64,000 nt of DNA from Acytostelium subglobosum LB1 (Eukaryota; Evosea; Eumycetozoa; Acytosteliales; Acytosteliaceae): the NCBI RefSeq assembly GCF_000787575.1, contig NW_012236528.1, positions 1,440,070 to 1,504,069 of the forward strand, read 5' to 3'. Positions 23,701 through 33,967 of the stretch are shown here, in pieces. Numbering within the stretch: position 1 is the first letter of the stretch; each line of letters begins with the position of its first letter. Below the pieces are notes generated by a model. That model was not told the origin of the DNA. It worked only from the letters and a program-made list of their open reading frames with translations, and ran no database searches. A program made the position numbers and the translations under genes.

Positions 23701-24587
23701 TCAACCAGTTCCTCACCGAACTGGATGGTGTGGAGGGACTGCGCGGTGTCTATGTGCTGGCTGCCACCAGTCGGCCAGACCTCATCGATCCGGCACTACT
23801 CAGACCAGGTCGTCTCGACAAAAGTCTGTACTGCAACATACCAGAACAAAATGAGCGATTGGAGATTCTGGAGAAGTTGGCCGCCAAGATGAACATTGAC
23901 AAGAACGAGGTGTCTGCATCAGATCTTGCAGAGAGGACACCTGGATACACTGGCGCAGACCTTCGAGCTCTCATGTACAACGCACAGCTAAAGGCTATCC
24001 ATGAGTTTATGAAAGAGAAGGAGCTTCAGAAGCGACAAAGACAAGAAGAGAATGCCAAGGATGAAGAGGCAGTTGGAAATACATCCATTGTCATCTTCCA
24101 ACCTGGAGATGGATCCGTTGATGGAGTGGACAACCAACAGATCACCTCCAAGCCAATGACAGCTGAGGAGAAGAATATTTTATTGAAAAAGGTAAGAAAG
24201 AAGAAGTTGATGGTTCAATTGGTTGTACATATATGTATAAATACTAATCATGTTTAATCTTAGATCGAAGAGATAAAGACTCATCACCAAAAGTACACGC
24301 AGAATGGCACGTCCGATGTGACCATCCAGAAGGCTATCCAGGAGGACAAACCACCTCTTATTGGTAAAAGACACTTTGATGAGGCCTTTGAGGATTCAAC
24401 AGCATCAGTGTCACCATCAGAAAGGAATAGATATGAATCAATGTATGTTCTGTTCTTTTTGGTACAACTCAACAACATCATATTAATACTATGCAACACT
24501 CATCCTTACAGATACAAGAACTTCCTGAAGGAACGAGGCTCTGTCACTGGCACAAAGAAGGAGGGAATGAAACAAACATTGGCCTAG
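20759..24587 (+). CDS. pex1: Peroxisomal biogenesis AAA ATPase PEX1
   Basis: Type II AAA+ ATPase that works with PEX6 to extract the ubiquitinated import receptor PEX5 from the peroxisomal membrane. Exons: 20759 to about 20850, 20926..22635, 22693..24191, 24264..24442 and 24512..24587, roughly 1,180 residues. The N-terminal double-psi-barrel domain begins HVTYKHSTNCFVSLPPKLVQ and continues with LELSWTD. The D1 module has a Walker A (GPHGSGKS) but a weaker Walker B. D2 is canonical: GPPGCGKTMLASSIAGEF, CVLFFDEFDSIAPRRG, AATSRPDLIDPALLRPGRLD. The first intron is ambiguous: the acceptor at 20925 needs a phase-1 donor, and the strong-looking GTATGT at about 20850 is phase 0, so a nearby weaker donor must be used. 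There is an extended Gln/Lys-rich C-terminus. Confidence 0.95.
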
Positions 24588-24854
24588 ACTATTAGACTCT
24601 TATGTTCCATACAAATATATATACAATAAATACTGGTGGACACCGACATTATATAAACTACCAGGAGGTAATGATCGATCATGATTAATTGATTGATTGA
24701 TTATCGGTGAATGTAAAATGATGTGTATTTGTTACTAATATTGCTACAACAGCGCTGTAGCTGATCTGTGATGATTGTCGATCGTCCTGTTGATATGCCA
24801 CTGCTGCTGTTGCTGATGCCTGCTGCCTGTCTTCTTGAATCTCATTGCATTCTA
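24588..24854. other. Convergent intergenic region between PEX1 and V-ATPase c''
   Basis: 267 bases between two genes whose 3' ends face each other. It is AT-rich, with an AATAAA-type signal near 24626 on the plus strand. No gene seen. Confidence 0.4.
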
Positions 24855-25653
24855 TTACTTTGAGCCCAGAGTGACAGAGGACGACATCAAGATGCCGACA
24901 ATGACACCGTACAATCCAAGAGCACCTGCGAAAATCTCAACGATGAGCATCTTTACAAAGAGTACTGGGTTCTGTGCATCTGCCAAAGCACATCCACTTC
25001 CTGCAATACCAACACTAAGTCTGTATATATTATCGTTATCATGATGATCATTATCATTGTCGCATTATGATGTTGGTAGAATGAATGAATGTGTGAGCGA
25101 GTCTGGACAACTGTTGATTGAGTTTGAAGTAAACAGACGATACATACCCTGAGAATACATTACAAAAACCAACAGTGATACCAGCGCCAAACATGAGGTA
25201 GCCGGCCATGTAGTTGTCAGCCCACTGTTGGAGATCATTTGAGTTGGGTGGTCCGTCCATACGGCCCTTTAGAATGATAGCCAAAATGATACCATAGATA
25301 GCAACGGCTTCACAGAAAATGATACTGATAATGTTCTTTGATCTGATTCTTGGCTCACCAACTGCTGCACCAAACAACGATGATGCTGTAATCCAAATGC
25401 CCCTGTATTATTGTTGATGATGAAGTCGACGATTGATTGATCATAGATATATATGAGTATGGTTGTGATGGATGTTAGGATGTTATCAAGGCATGCATAA
25501 TATCTGATTATGTAAATGATCATACCATGCAGAACCGACGACAGAAAGGGCAATGGAAAGACCACAACCCAGAGCAGCCCAAGTGCCTGGTGAGATTGTG
25601 GCAATGAAGAAAGCGTTCTCGTTGTATGGATATGGAACGACTGGAGTTGACAT
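24855..25653 (-). CDS. V-type H+-ATPase proteolipid subunit c''
   Basis: Membrane rotor subunit of the vacuolar proton pump (VMA16/ATP6V0B type). Exons 25653..25526, 25402..25148 and 25014..24855, 180 residues. An N-terminal extension ([20 protein letters not shown]) precedes four hydrophobic helices. Glutamates expected to carry protons lie in [20 protein letters not shown] and in [20 protein letters not shown]; a Glu in the helix before the polar loop distinguishes c'' from c. The loop [19 protein letters not shown] is longer than in subunit c, also typical of c''. It is divergently arranged with the subunit c gene at 26322, about 670 bases away. Confidence 0.92.
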
Positions 25654-26321
25654 TGCTACTACTGTGTGTGTATATATGCTAACAAGATAATATATAAATG
25701 TAAAGTTAAAGTATAAATAATAATAGTCGTCAAAGAGAGAGGTGTGATCGTAATATGAATAGTGTGCACTTGACTCTTTTGTCGCTCTCACTCAGTGTCA
25801 AACCAAAATCAACCAACACCTAAAAAGATATGACAAGAGAGACTGGTTGAGAGAACACCAGACATACCAGAGTATCCACTCTCCCTGTCAAACTTCAGTT
25901 AGAGTGCCCAGTTCTGTGCCATTTATTTTTATTTTGCAATTTCTTTTGTCATTCACAGGGAATGATGCGCAACTCACACCAGGTCATTGACACTATTCAC
26001 ACACAACACTCCACACAAGCAATCCCAGGTCAGCTCGCTTCAACTCTTCTCTTGAATCTGTAAACATTAAAAAATAATTAAATCAAATAGAAAGTTAAAA
26101 AGAAAAAATCTTCTCGATCATGTCAACCTCTTCACTCAACACTCAAAGCATTCATTGTGCTCCTCCACACACATTCATTCACACAACAAATTTCTTTAAG
26201 TTAACTTTCTTTCTTAACTCACACATATACATTGTATGTATTATTATTGCAATAGATTTAATCATTCGAAACACAATCGACTAACAAACAATCCTTTGAT
26301 GACAATCATACAGATTAAACA
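25654..26321. promoter_or_regulatory. Shared divergent promoter region of V-ATPase c'' and c genes
   Basis: 668 bases between the start codons of two rotor-ring subunits transcribed in opposite directions. It contains AT-rich blocks near 25690-25730 and 26060-26110 and pyrimidine-rich CACAC-containing stretches near 25975-26015 and 26155-26225. A bidirectional promoter is inferred from the layout only; no factor site can be named. Confidence 0.5.
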
Positions 26322-26951
26322 ATGATTCAATTGTTGGCTTTGTTGGCTCGTATCATTACCCCAGCCTGCCCAGTTTACGCACCATTCTTTGGTGCTATGG
26401 GTGTTACTGCTGCCCTCGTCTTTACTGGTAAGAATCATCTTTAACAACACACAGATCAAAAGTTTGAACATTGAACTAATACTCTCTTTCAATCATTGAA
26501 TGAATGAATAGTCATGGGAGCTGCTTACGGAACTGCCAAGTCAGCCGTCGGTATCTCTAACATGGGTGTCATGAAGCCAGATCTCGTTATTAGAGCTTTC
26601 ATTCCAGTCATTTTCGCTGGTGTCATTGCTATCTATGGTCTGATTATCTGTGTCATTATCGTCGGAGGTCTCAAGCCAGACAAGAACTACACCCTCTTCA
26701 AGTCCTTCACTGATCTCGGTGCTGGTCTCACTGTCGGTCTCTGTGGTCTCGCCGCCGGTATGGCTATTGGCATTGTTGGTGACTCTGGAGTCAGGGCCTT
26801 CGGTCAGCAGGTCAAGTTGTACGTTATTATGATGCTTATTCTCATTTTCTCTGAGGCCTTGGGTCTCTACGGTCTGATCGTCGGTATTCTCCTCACTGGT
26901 GTCTCTGATTCCAACTGTCCAGGTACCCCATTGACCCCACAAAACAACTAA
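26322..26951 (+). CDS. vatP: V-type H+-ATPase proteolipid subunit c (16 kDa)
   Basis: Main rotor-ring subunit of the vacuolar proton pump, abundant in contractile-vacuole and endosomal membranes of Dictyostelium. Exons 26322..26427 and 26512..26951, 181 residues, four helices. Key pieces: [59 protein letters not shown], and the proton-carrying Glu in [20 protein letters not shown]. The intron falls after the first helix (ACT G|TC). Codon bias is strong in exon 2 (GTC, CTC, GCC), as in the enolase and peptidase genes here. The C-terminal tail ([15 protein letters not shown]) extends beyond the usual family end. Confidence 0.96.
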
Positions 26952-27290
26952 ATCAAAGACAAAGCCCCATGTCATAAAGTAAATAAACATATATATAAGC
27001 CATTAACGAATCCAATCATCCTTGTTCTATCTGTTTGACACCACCCCCACATTGGATGTATTGAAGTGGACCCTGTTGTCTAACAAACTATTAATTCCCT
27101 AATAAGGATAAGATACACCCCCCACTTTATCCTTACCACCATTCATTCATTAATTAATGTGAGTCTTGTAGGACACCATTTCCTCTTCATCTGTCTCCAT
27201 ACTTGTTTGCAACAGACCAAACTTATAAAGGCTATGGTCATGTTACACCTTCTTTCAATTATTACATTTAGCTGTTAGACATATACAAAT

Positions 27291-28743
27291 ATGACATCAA
27301 CAAAGAAGAAACAACATAGTGGCCAGACTCATCATCAGGTACAGTCACTTCATAAGAAACATAAGGCGCCATCCAACAACAATGACGATGATAGTCTGGA
27401 GGGAGAGGAAGGTCAAGATTATGTCTATGATGAATTTATACTGTCCCTGACCAAGACCAACATTGCTCATTTTGAACACTCTACTCCACTTCACAAGAAG
27501 AGGAGGACCGATCATAAGGACCTGTCTTCCAGACATGAGATAGTGGTGTCGCACCGTGATGAATCTCTACAGAGTATATTCGACGTATGTACATAAAATA
27601 ATATCATGTTGTTATCTGGTGGTTGTAGTCAATCTTGTTAACCTTGATGATGTCCAACAATTATTAAAGAAACTACTCAAGAACAAGATCCTCTCCTGTC
27701 CAGTGTTGAAACAAGGTGGTTTGTTCTATGGAATGGTTGACCTATTAGACATTATCAAATTCATCGTCGATGAGACTGGAAAGAGTAAGTATAGATTGTC
27801 CTTGTAGATGATACTTCCACCATTATACTAATCATTCATCCATTCATTCAATACATACAATTTACAGAACATTTCAAGAAGGCCACATCATTCTTTGAGG
27901 TTGAGGAGTTCAAGAACGTGAACGTAGGCCAACTTATGGGTATGTCTTGTCATCACACTCAACCCTCAATTAGTTGGGTACACATTAATCTAATCATATC
28001 CATCTTTAGAGTATCCATATGGTAAATCGATTAAATATCAAAAGCTGTCACCATCCACCTCCTTGTTCACTGCATTTGAATCCCTTGCAAAACAATCAAT
28101 CAACAGGATTGCAGTGGTGGACGACCGTGAGGAGGTGGTGGACATCATCACAGAGTTCGACTTGATCCATTGGGTCTATGACAATGTCGAAAAACTTGGA
28201 TCCAGAAGATCAAGAAAGGTGTCGCAAATCAACGCTGCCAACCAATACGTCATGTCGGTGCTAGAGGACGAGCAGGTGATTGACGCCTTTAAGCTCATCA
28301 AGATAATGGGCGTTGGTGGAGTGGCAGTAATCCAGGAGAACGGAACACTGGTGGGCAATCTATCTGCAAGAGATATCAAGAAGATTGGCAATGCTGGTGA
28401 GAATTGGAAGCGATTGTTCTCGCCTGTGTTTGAGTTCATAGACAGGGAGCCTATCACCTGCTCGCTCGATGACACACTCGAGGATATTCTGGAGATCTTT
28501 GTCAACAAATCCGTGCACCGTGTCTACATCGTTGACGAGATGTTCAAGACGATAGGTGTGGTCACATTGCGTGACATCATTGGTGAATTGATGCCAATGT
28601 CATCTCATAGCATGCCAGTACCTCTGTTTGACAGCGAGTTCCGTAGCAACATGTCCAACATTCCTCCAGACATACCAAAGGTAGTGCCAACAGCCTCGGC
28701 AACTGCTGTTGCACAGCCTCGAGTAACTCCGGTTGTTCAATAG
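27291..28743 (+). CDS. Multi-CBS-domain protein (AMPK-gamma/SNF4-like)
   Basis: Four-CBS regulatory protein, 419 residues, exons 27291..27588, 27629..27784, 27868..27939 and 28010..28743. CBS motifs are paired as two Bateman modules that in relatives bind adenine nucleotides. Recognisable parts are ILSCPVLKQGGLFYGMVDLL, INRIAVVDDREEVVDIITEF, GGVAVIQENGTLVGNLSARD and HRVYIVDEMFKTIGVVTLRD, each ending in the T/S-x-x-D/R-like CBS turn. The N-terminus is basic and Gln/His/Asn-rich; the C-terminus is Pro/Ala/Val-rich. Intron 1 in this model is only 40 nt with a GTACAT donor, chosen because the nearby GTATGT breaks the frame. It could be the AMPK gamma subunit or one of the plant-like SNF4/PV42 relatives; I cannot separate these by eye. 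Confidence 0.8.
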
Positions 28744-29413
28744 TGTCGCATTTGACAACCATTATTGGTATGCCCAGCAAATCAAACAGAGTCGAGATAT
28801 AGAGTGCCGAGAAAGTGAGAGAGACAAAACAACAATGTAAATAGTGTACAGATAAATAATAAATAAAGAGTGAAAATGACCAATCAATCAAAGCATTAAA
28901 CAGGTGGCAAAGCAATTACAGATTTTTGTAGAATGCCAGCTCGTGGTAGTGTTGCAAAAGAATGTTCTACAGAAGTATCTGGAGTTCTTTCAATCCCGCC
29001 CAAATATTTTAAACACATGCTGAAGAAGTTTCAACCTGTTAGATATTGGGTAGGGTCGGACCTGCAGGTCCAGGACCGTTGATAGATGCTCAATTTCTTG
29101 ATGTTGTTGCATGTTCACACACTCAACAACCAACTCATCATCGGATATTTTTTTGGCCTTCTATGATCATTAACATCGCCCTACAGTAGCTCATGATTAA
29201 TTTGGATGATCACAATGTATTTAATTTAAATTAAACAATTCCGAATCAGTAAAGCTCTCACCCAATTGGGATCACGCACTGACTGGTTGGTTGGTTGGCA
29301 CATGCAAGGAAGGTTGATAAATACAATGCCAACACCGTTAATGACATTATTATTAATTTAGATATATCTACCAATATATACTTATATATTACTTGTTGTA
29401 CACTAAACAAAGA
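28744..29413. other. Intergenic region with a 49-codon ORF and a perfect palindrome
   Basis: 670 bases between the CBS protein and the peptidase. It contains a short plus-strand ORF (28933..29082) and a 14-base perfect palindrome GGACCTGCAGGTCC at 29058..29071. From 29330 it becomes AT-rich, with TATA-like runs just before the peptidase start, consistent with its promoter. Confidence 0.45.
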
Positions 29414-31291
29414 ATGAGACATTTATTCATTTTGGTTGTACTTGCCATCTGCTTGGCAGTACCATCTATGTCCCTGTCCTACCGTGACCACAGCCTCTGG
29501 ACCAAGACCACCAAGGCTGCCGCTGACCACGTCATTGACTTCCGTGTTGCCCTCCGTCAGAGAAACATTGATGTCCTCGAGGCCGTCCTTTTGGATGTCT
29601 CCACCCCAACTTCACCAAACTATGGTAACTATCATTATGAAAACGATGTTAATAATTATATTTTCTAACAATGTCTTCCACACTTTCTCTACCTCCAAAC
29701 TACCTACCTTACCTACCAAAAAACAACAGGCAAGCACTGGTCCATTGAGCGCATCATGGAGTTGATTGCCCCACCACACTACGTTTCTGACGAGATCGTT
29801 CAGTTCCTCGAGTTGCACGGCGCCTACAACGTCGAGAACAAGGGTGACTTCCTCAAGGCCTCAGCCCGTGTTGAGGACATTGAGAAGTTGTTCAAGGTCG
29901 AGATGTTCAACTACAAGCACAACACCCGCAAGAACATGCACATCGTCCGTTCTTCCAAGTTGTACACCATCCCAGCCAAGTACGCCGACGAGATCCAATT
30001 GGTCTCTGGTATCTCTGAGCTCCCACACACCAAGAACCGTCCATCCGGACGTAAGCTTGCCGTCGGATCCTCTGACCCAGGAATCGTCATTCCACAGACC
30101 ATCCAGGGTCTCTACGGAATCCCAGTTGGCTACCAAAACAACGCCAACACCTCCCTCTGTTTGGCTGAGTTCCAGGCTGATCAGTCATTCAACAAGAAGG
30201 ATTTGAAGACCTTCTCCACCCAGACCGCCACCCCATTGATCAACGTCGAGAAGATCGTCGGTCAGTACCAGCCAGACCAGCCAGACCTCGAGTCAACTCT
30301 CGATGTCCAGTACGGAGGTGCCGTTGCTGAGACCGCCCAGATCTGGTTCTGGACTGTCGAGGGATGGATGTACGAGTTCTCTTCTGACTTGTCCACCACC
30401 TACCCAGCCCCATACGTCGTCTCCATGTCCTGGGGATGGCCAGAGAACCTCCAGTGCCAGTCCGGTGTCGGAAACTGCGCCTCTGGTGAGACCTCTGAGG
30501 ACTACGTCGGCCGTGTCAACGCTGAGTTCATCAAGATTGGTGTCCGTGGTATTACTTTGCTCGCTGCCTCTGGTGACCAGGGTGCTCCAGGTGATGGAGA
30601 CTCTGACTGCACTGACAAGAAGCACCCACTCTCCACCATCTTCCCAGGTGCCTCCCCATACGTCACCTCTGTCGGTGCCACCATGTTGGCTGCCCCATCC
30701 ACCGTTGACAAGAAGCACGCCAAGAAGTCCGTCGGTGCCAACCCACCAATCTGCTCTCAGAGCCCAGGCTGTGCCACCTCTACCAAGGAGGCCGTCTGCA
30801 CCTACCCAGATGCTCTGATCACCACTGGAGGTGGTTTCTCTGACTACTCCCCAGTGCCATCATGGCAAGCCACCCAGGTTGCCGCCTACTTGAAGTCCGG
30901 AGTTGTCCTTCCACCATCAACCGTCTTCAACGCCAGCAACCGTGGTTTCCCAGACGTATCTGCCTTGGGTCACAACTACGTCATCATCGCCTCTGGTCAG
31001 TCCGAGGTCGTCGACGGAACCTCCTGTTCGTCACCAGTGTGGGGTGCCATCGTTGCCCTGCTCAACTCGTACCGTTTCAACAACAACAAGCCAGCCCTCG
31101 GATTCCTCAACCCACTGCTCTACTCTGCCCCAGCCAACTGTTACACCGATATCACCTCTGGTAACAACAAGTGCACTGAGCAATGCTGTGATGCCAATGG
31201 ATACATTGCCACCACCGGTTGGGACCCAGTCACCGGTTTGGGTACCCCAGTCTTCAAGAACCTGTTGGCCTACGTCCAGACCCTAAACTAA
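29414..31291 (+). CDS. Sedolisin-family tripeptidyl peptidase (TPP1-like), secreted/lysosomal
   Basis: Acid serine-carboxyl peptidase (MEROPS S53) removing tripeptides from N termini, in lysosomes or secreted. Exons 29414..29624 and 29730..31291, 590 residues. It has a signal peptide (HLFILVVLAICLAVPSMSLS), an activation pro-domain (about 25-190) and a catalytic domain. The Glu/Asp pair of the catalytic triad is in DLESTLDVQYGGAVAETAQI, the oxyanion Asp in LLAASGDQGAPGDGDSDC, and the serine in VDGTSCSSPVWGAIVALLN. The C-terminal calcium site is indicated by CYTDITSGNNKC and GWDPVTGLGTPVF. Exon 2 uses an extreme set of preferred codons (CCA for Pro, GTC, ACC, AAG nearly exclusively), implying very high expression. 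Physaropepsin and human TPP1 are the named relatives. Confidence 0.95.
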
Positions 31292-31393
31292 ACGACGTAG
31301 TCGGTCATATCAATATATATATTAAAAATATATAAATATGTTCTATCCTATCTATCTCTCTCCCTCTCTCTATCTCATTGTCTTGATCACTAA

Positions 31394-32221
31394 CTACATA
31401 ATGTAGGGATTATCTGTATTGATTGAAGTTGGTACCAAGTCCAATGATTCCTTTGTGTACATGAAGATCTTAAACTTGTCATCCTTTTCCACCTCTTTCC
31501 ATCTTTCCATTTCGAAAATAAGAGCAGTAACTCTAATGTCCTTGTGTTGTTGTTGGTTGTTGTTGTTGTTGTTGTCTGGCGTAGTATTACACAGTGGTGA
31601 TGGTGTTGAGTTATGACCTCTAACGATTGACTTTAACCTTGACTCTATGATCTTTAACGCTCTTGGAATGAGATAGCATGTGAAAATGGTTGGATAGATA
31701 TGCTGGCTATCCTTGAAGAATTCAGCATCTATCGTCCTCAACTTAAAGTCGAATGATTCTTCTGCAAAGCTCAATATCCTGTTGTAGATGTTGTTGTTGT
31801 TGTTAGTCAATGTGTTTCAAACTGGACCAGTGATGATGAGCATCCTACTTGAATAGTGCAAGATGTGAGACACCAGCCTCTTTGGCATCGCGGTTTGCTT
31901 TATCTATGAGTTCAGGATTGACATCGATTCCAATTGACTTTACACCGAAATGCTTGGCTGCATAGATTGCAATGCGACCGTCACCACAACCAACATCGAT
32001 CACAATGTCATCTTGGTCACAGTTGGCCATACGTAGCATTCTATCAATTGAAAATGGTGAACTGGTTGCATATGGACACTGTTGGTTGAGGGTCAGTACT
32101 TCATATGTTAGGACGATTGGAGATGAATGATCGTCATCATCCAACTTACACATTGACCAGGTAGAGGATCGTCCTCATCTAAAAATGGTATCCAAGAGTA
32201 TTGTTCATTTTCATAGTCCAT
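31394..32221 (-). CDS. SAM-dependent methyltransferase (class I, FAM173-like)
   Basis: Small Rossmann-fold methyltransferase, 228 residues, exons 32221..32150, 32078..31849 and 31778..31394. The first exon encodes an acidic N-terminus with WIPFLDEDDPLPGQC. SAM motif I is DIVIDVGCGDGRIAIYAAKH, and the acidic end of strand 2 is KSIGIDVNPELID. The later stretch FTCYLIPRALKIIESRLKSI corresponds to the strand-5/helix region where small lysine methyltransferases of the FAM173 (ATPSCKMT/ANTKMT) type have a similar pattern. The C-terminus contains an Asn/Gln insert. The substrate is uncertain: protein lysine is the first guess, tRNA or small molecule not excluded. It ends 100 bases from the convergent peptidase gene. 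Confidence 0.75.
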
Positions 32222-32470
32222 GTTCGATTGTGTCTTATATATATTTATATGTTTGATACCAGAATAAAGTTTATCATGTATCTCGTTTCTTGTTGTTGTA
32301 GGTAGACGAAACCTGAATGATTTGTAATAATAAATGAAAAATGAATGATTTTTTATGAGGAAGCTACCAAAGAGCTCCCCCCTTGACTGTCACTTCTTTT
32401 GAAACATAAAGATAGATTCATCACCAACAACATCAACAACAACAATACCAACAACAACAACAACAATAAG

Positions 32471-33113
32471 ATGTTGAAGAGACTGTTGATAACATCCACC
32501 ACCTCATTGAGGACTGCTCACAACCCATTGCTGGTCAGATCATTCTCGACGTCTGTCGCACAACAACAGCAGCAACAGCAGCAACAACAGCAACAGCAAC
32601 AAAAGGTCACCGAGACTGATATGCAGGTTGGAGAGCACATCAATGCAAACTTTGAGGATCAAAAGATAAAGACTGCTCTCAATGGCATCAAGTTGGATGG
32701 CAAGACCGTGCTCATCTATAGACCATCAAGAAACACAATGCAATCGGGCACTGGCAGAACTCGCAAGTGGCGTCTAGAGTTGCCCATGGTCGAGAAGTGG
32801 AACGATGGTCTGATGGGATGGTGGGCATCAGCTGGTACACTCGGTCAGTTGAATCTCACCTTCACTTCAGAGGACTCTGCTGTTGCCTATTGTAAAGAGA
32901 ATGGTAATGTATCATCAACATTGTCATTGTTGGTGTCATACACTAACTTGTACTAACTAACTTCATCGACATCATCAACAACAATGATTAGGTTTGAACT
33001 ATGAGGTGCTCGAGGAAGACATTGTAACAACAAAGAGAAAGAGATACGGTCACAAGTTTATATATAAGGGAGAGTTGGTCAAGGGCAAGGAGGATGAGAC
33101 TGATATCAAATAA
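32471..33113 (+). CDS. ndufs4: NADH:ubiquinone oxidoreductase subunit NDUFS4 (complex I, 18 kDa), mitochondrial
   Basis: Accessory matrix-arm subunit of respiratory complex I. Exons 32471..32903 and 32992..33113, 184 residues. The start MLKRLLITSTTSLRTAHNPL is a basic, Ser/Arg-rich presequence; a Gln tract encoded by CAG/CAA (about residues 34-49) separates it from the mature protein. Family hallmarks are VLIYRPSRNTMQSGTGRTRK, WRLELPMVEKWNDGLMGWWA, SAGTLGQLNLTFTSEDSAVA and the C-terminal KRKRYGHKFIYKGELVKGKE. I start at this Met because the longer frame upstream is AAC/ATC repeats. The 3' UTR contains a long CAA/CAG repeat (33145-33195). Confidence 0.95.
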
Positions 33114-33151
33114 TAATCGATCGATCGAGTTGAAGTAGTAGTAGCAACAGC

Positions 33152-33182
<31 letters not shown>

Positions 33183-33339
33183 GCAGCAGCAGCATCATCA
33201 GTATTTGCCGTAGTAGCAACCACAATGGACAGCTGAATAAACATTTACAGTAACATATGATCTGGTCCTTCGTGTCATTTTCATCTTATCGTTGGACGTG
33301 AAAGAGAGATTTACTAACTGTTTATTTGTAAGACAAACA

Positions 33340-33930
33340 ATGAAGAAGACAACAATCTGTCTATTGTTGGATCAAAGCAGAGGCGAGATACTGTTGGCCA
33401 TGAAGAAGAGGGGATTCGGACAACACAAGTGGAATGGTCCTGGTGGAAAGGTTGAAGCAGGTGAGACAGTACAAGACGCTGCAATTAGAGAGTGTATCGA
33501 GGAAGTTGGTCTGATGCCTCTGAAGGATCATATGTCTTTGAGGTACGTAATGGTAGTAGAGTTCTCAAGGATCATAGATTGTAGTTTCTAACTTTCACAA
33601 TGTAGAGGTGTATTGAACTTTAATTATAAGATTGCTAGCGAGACTACAACCTGCTCTGTGTTCCAAGTAGATAAATGGACAGGAGAGATGATAGAGTCAG
33701 AGGAAATGAGGCCACAATGGTTCAAGTTGGATGATGTGCCATATAAACAGATGTGGCCTGATGTTGCACATTGGTTTCCAACGTTCTTGAGTCAGATTGG
33801 TAGTGCTACCAACAACAAACATCCGTTTTCCTACAGCTTCTACTTCGATGACAAGTACAATTTATTGAATTGGCAACGACAACAACATACTAGTAGTAGT
33901 AGTGATGATATGGAGCAATCAAAGTGTTGA
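33340..33930 (+). CDS. Nudix hydrolase, MTH1 (NUDT1)-like oxidised-purine nucleotide diphosphatase
   Basis: Likely sanitises the nucleotide pool by hydrolysing 8-oxo-dGTP or 2-OH-dATP to monophosphates. Exons 33340..33542 and 33606..33930, 175 residues; human MTH1 is 156, the extra being a Ser/Gln-rich C-tail. It starts MKKTTICLLLDQSRGEILLA, and KKRGFGQHKWNGPGGKVEAG matches MTH1 closely. The Nudix box runs GGKVEAGETVQDAAIRECIE then EVGL, keeping all metal-binding Glu residues. The tail half has SEEMRPQWFKLDDVPYKQMW and DVAHWFP, the MTH1 substrate-pocket region (Trp and Asp pair). An in-frame Met at 33292 could extend it by 16 residues, but MKKTT fits the family start. Confidence 0.92.
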
Positions 33931-33967
33931 CGAGGTAACACCGCTTTGCAATAAACGTTTGGACACT

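Noticed and set aside
29861-30718. Several long ORFs on both strands over the peptidase
   Set aside because: Strong codon bias keeps other frames open; only the sedolisin frame has family motifs.
33145-33200. Poly-Val ORF at a CAA/CAG repeat
   Set aside because: Simple repeat in the 3' UTR of NDUFS4, not a gene.
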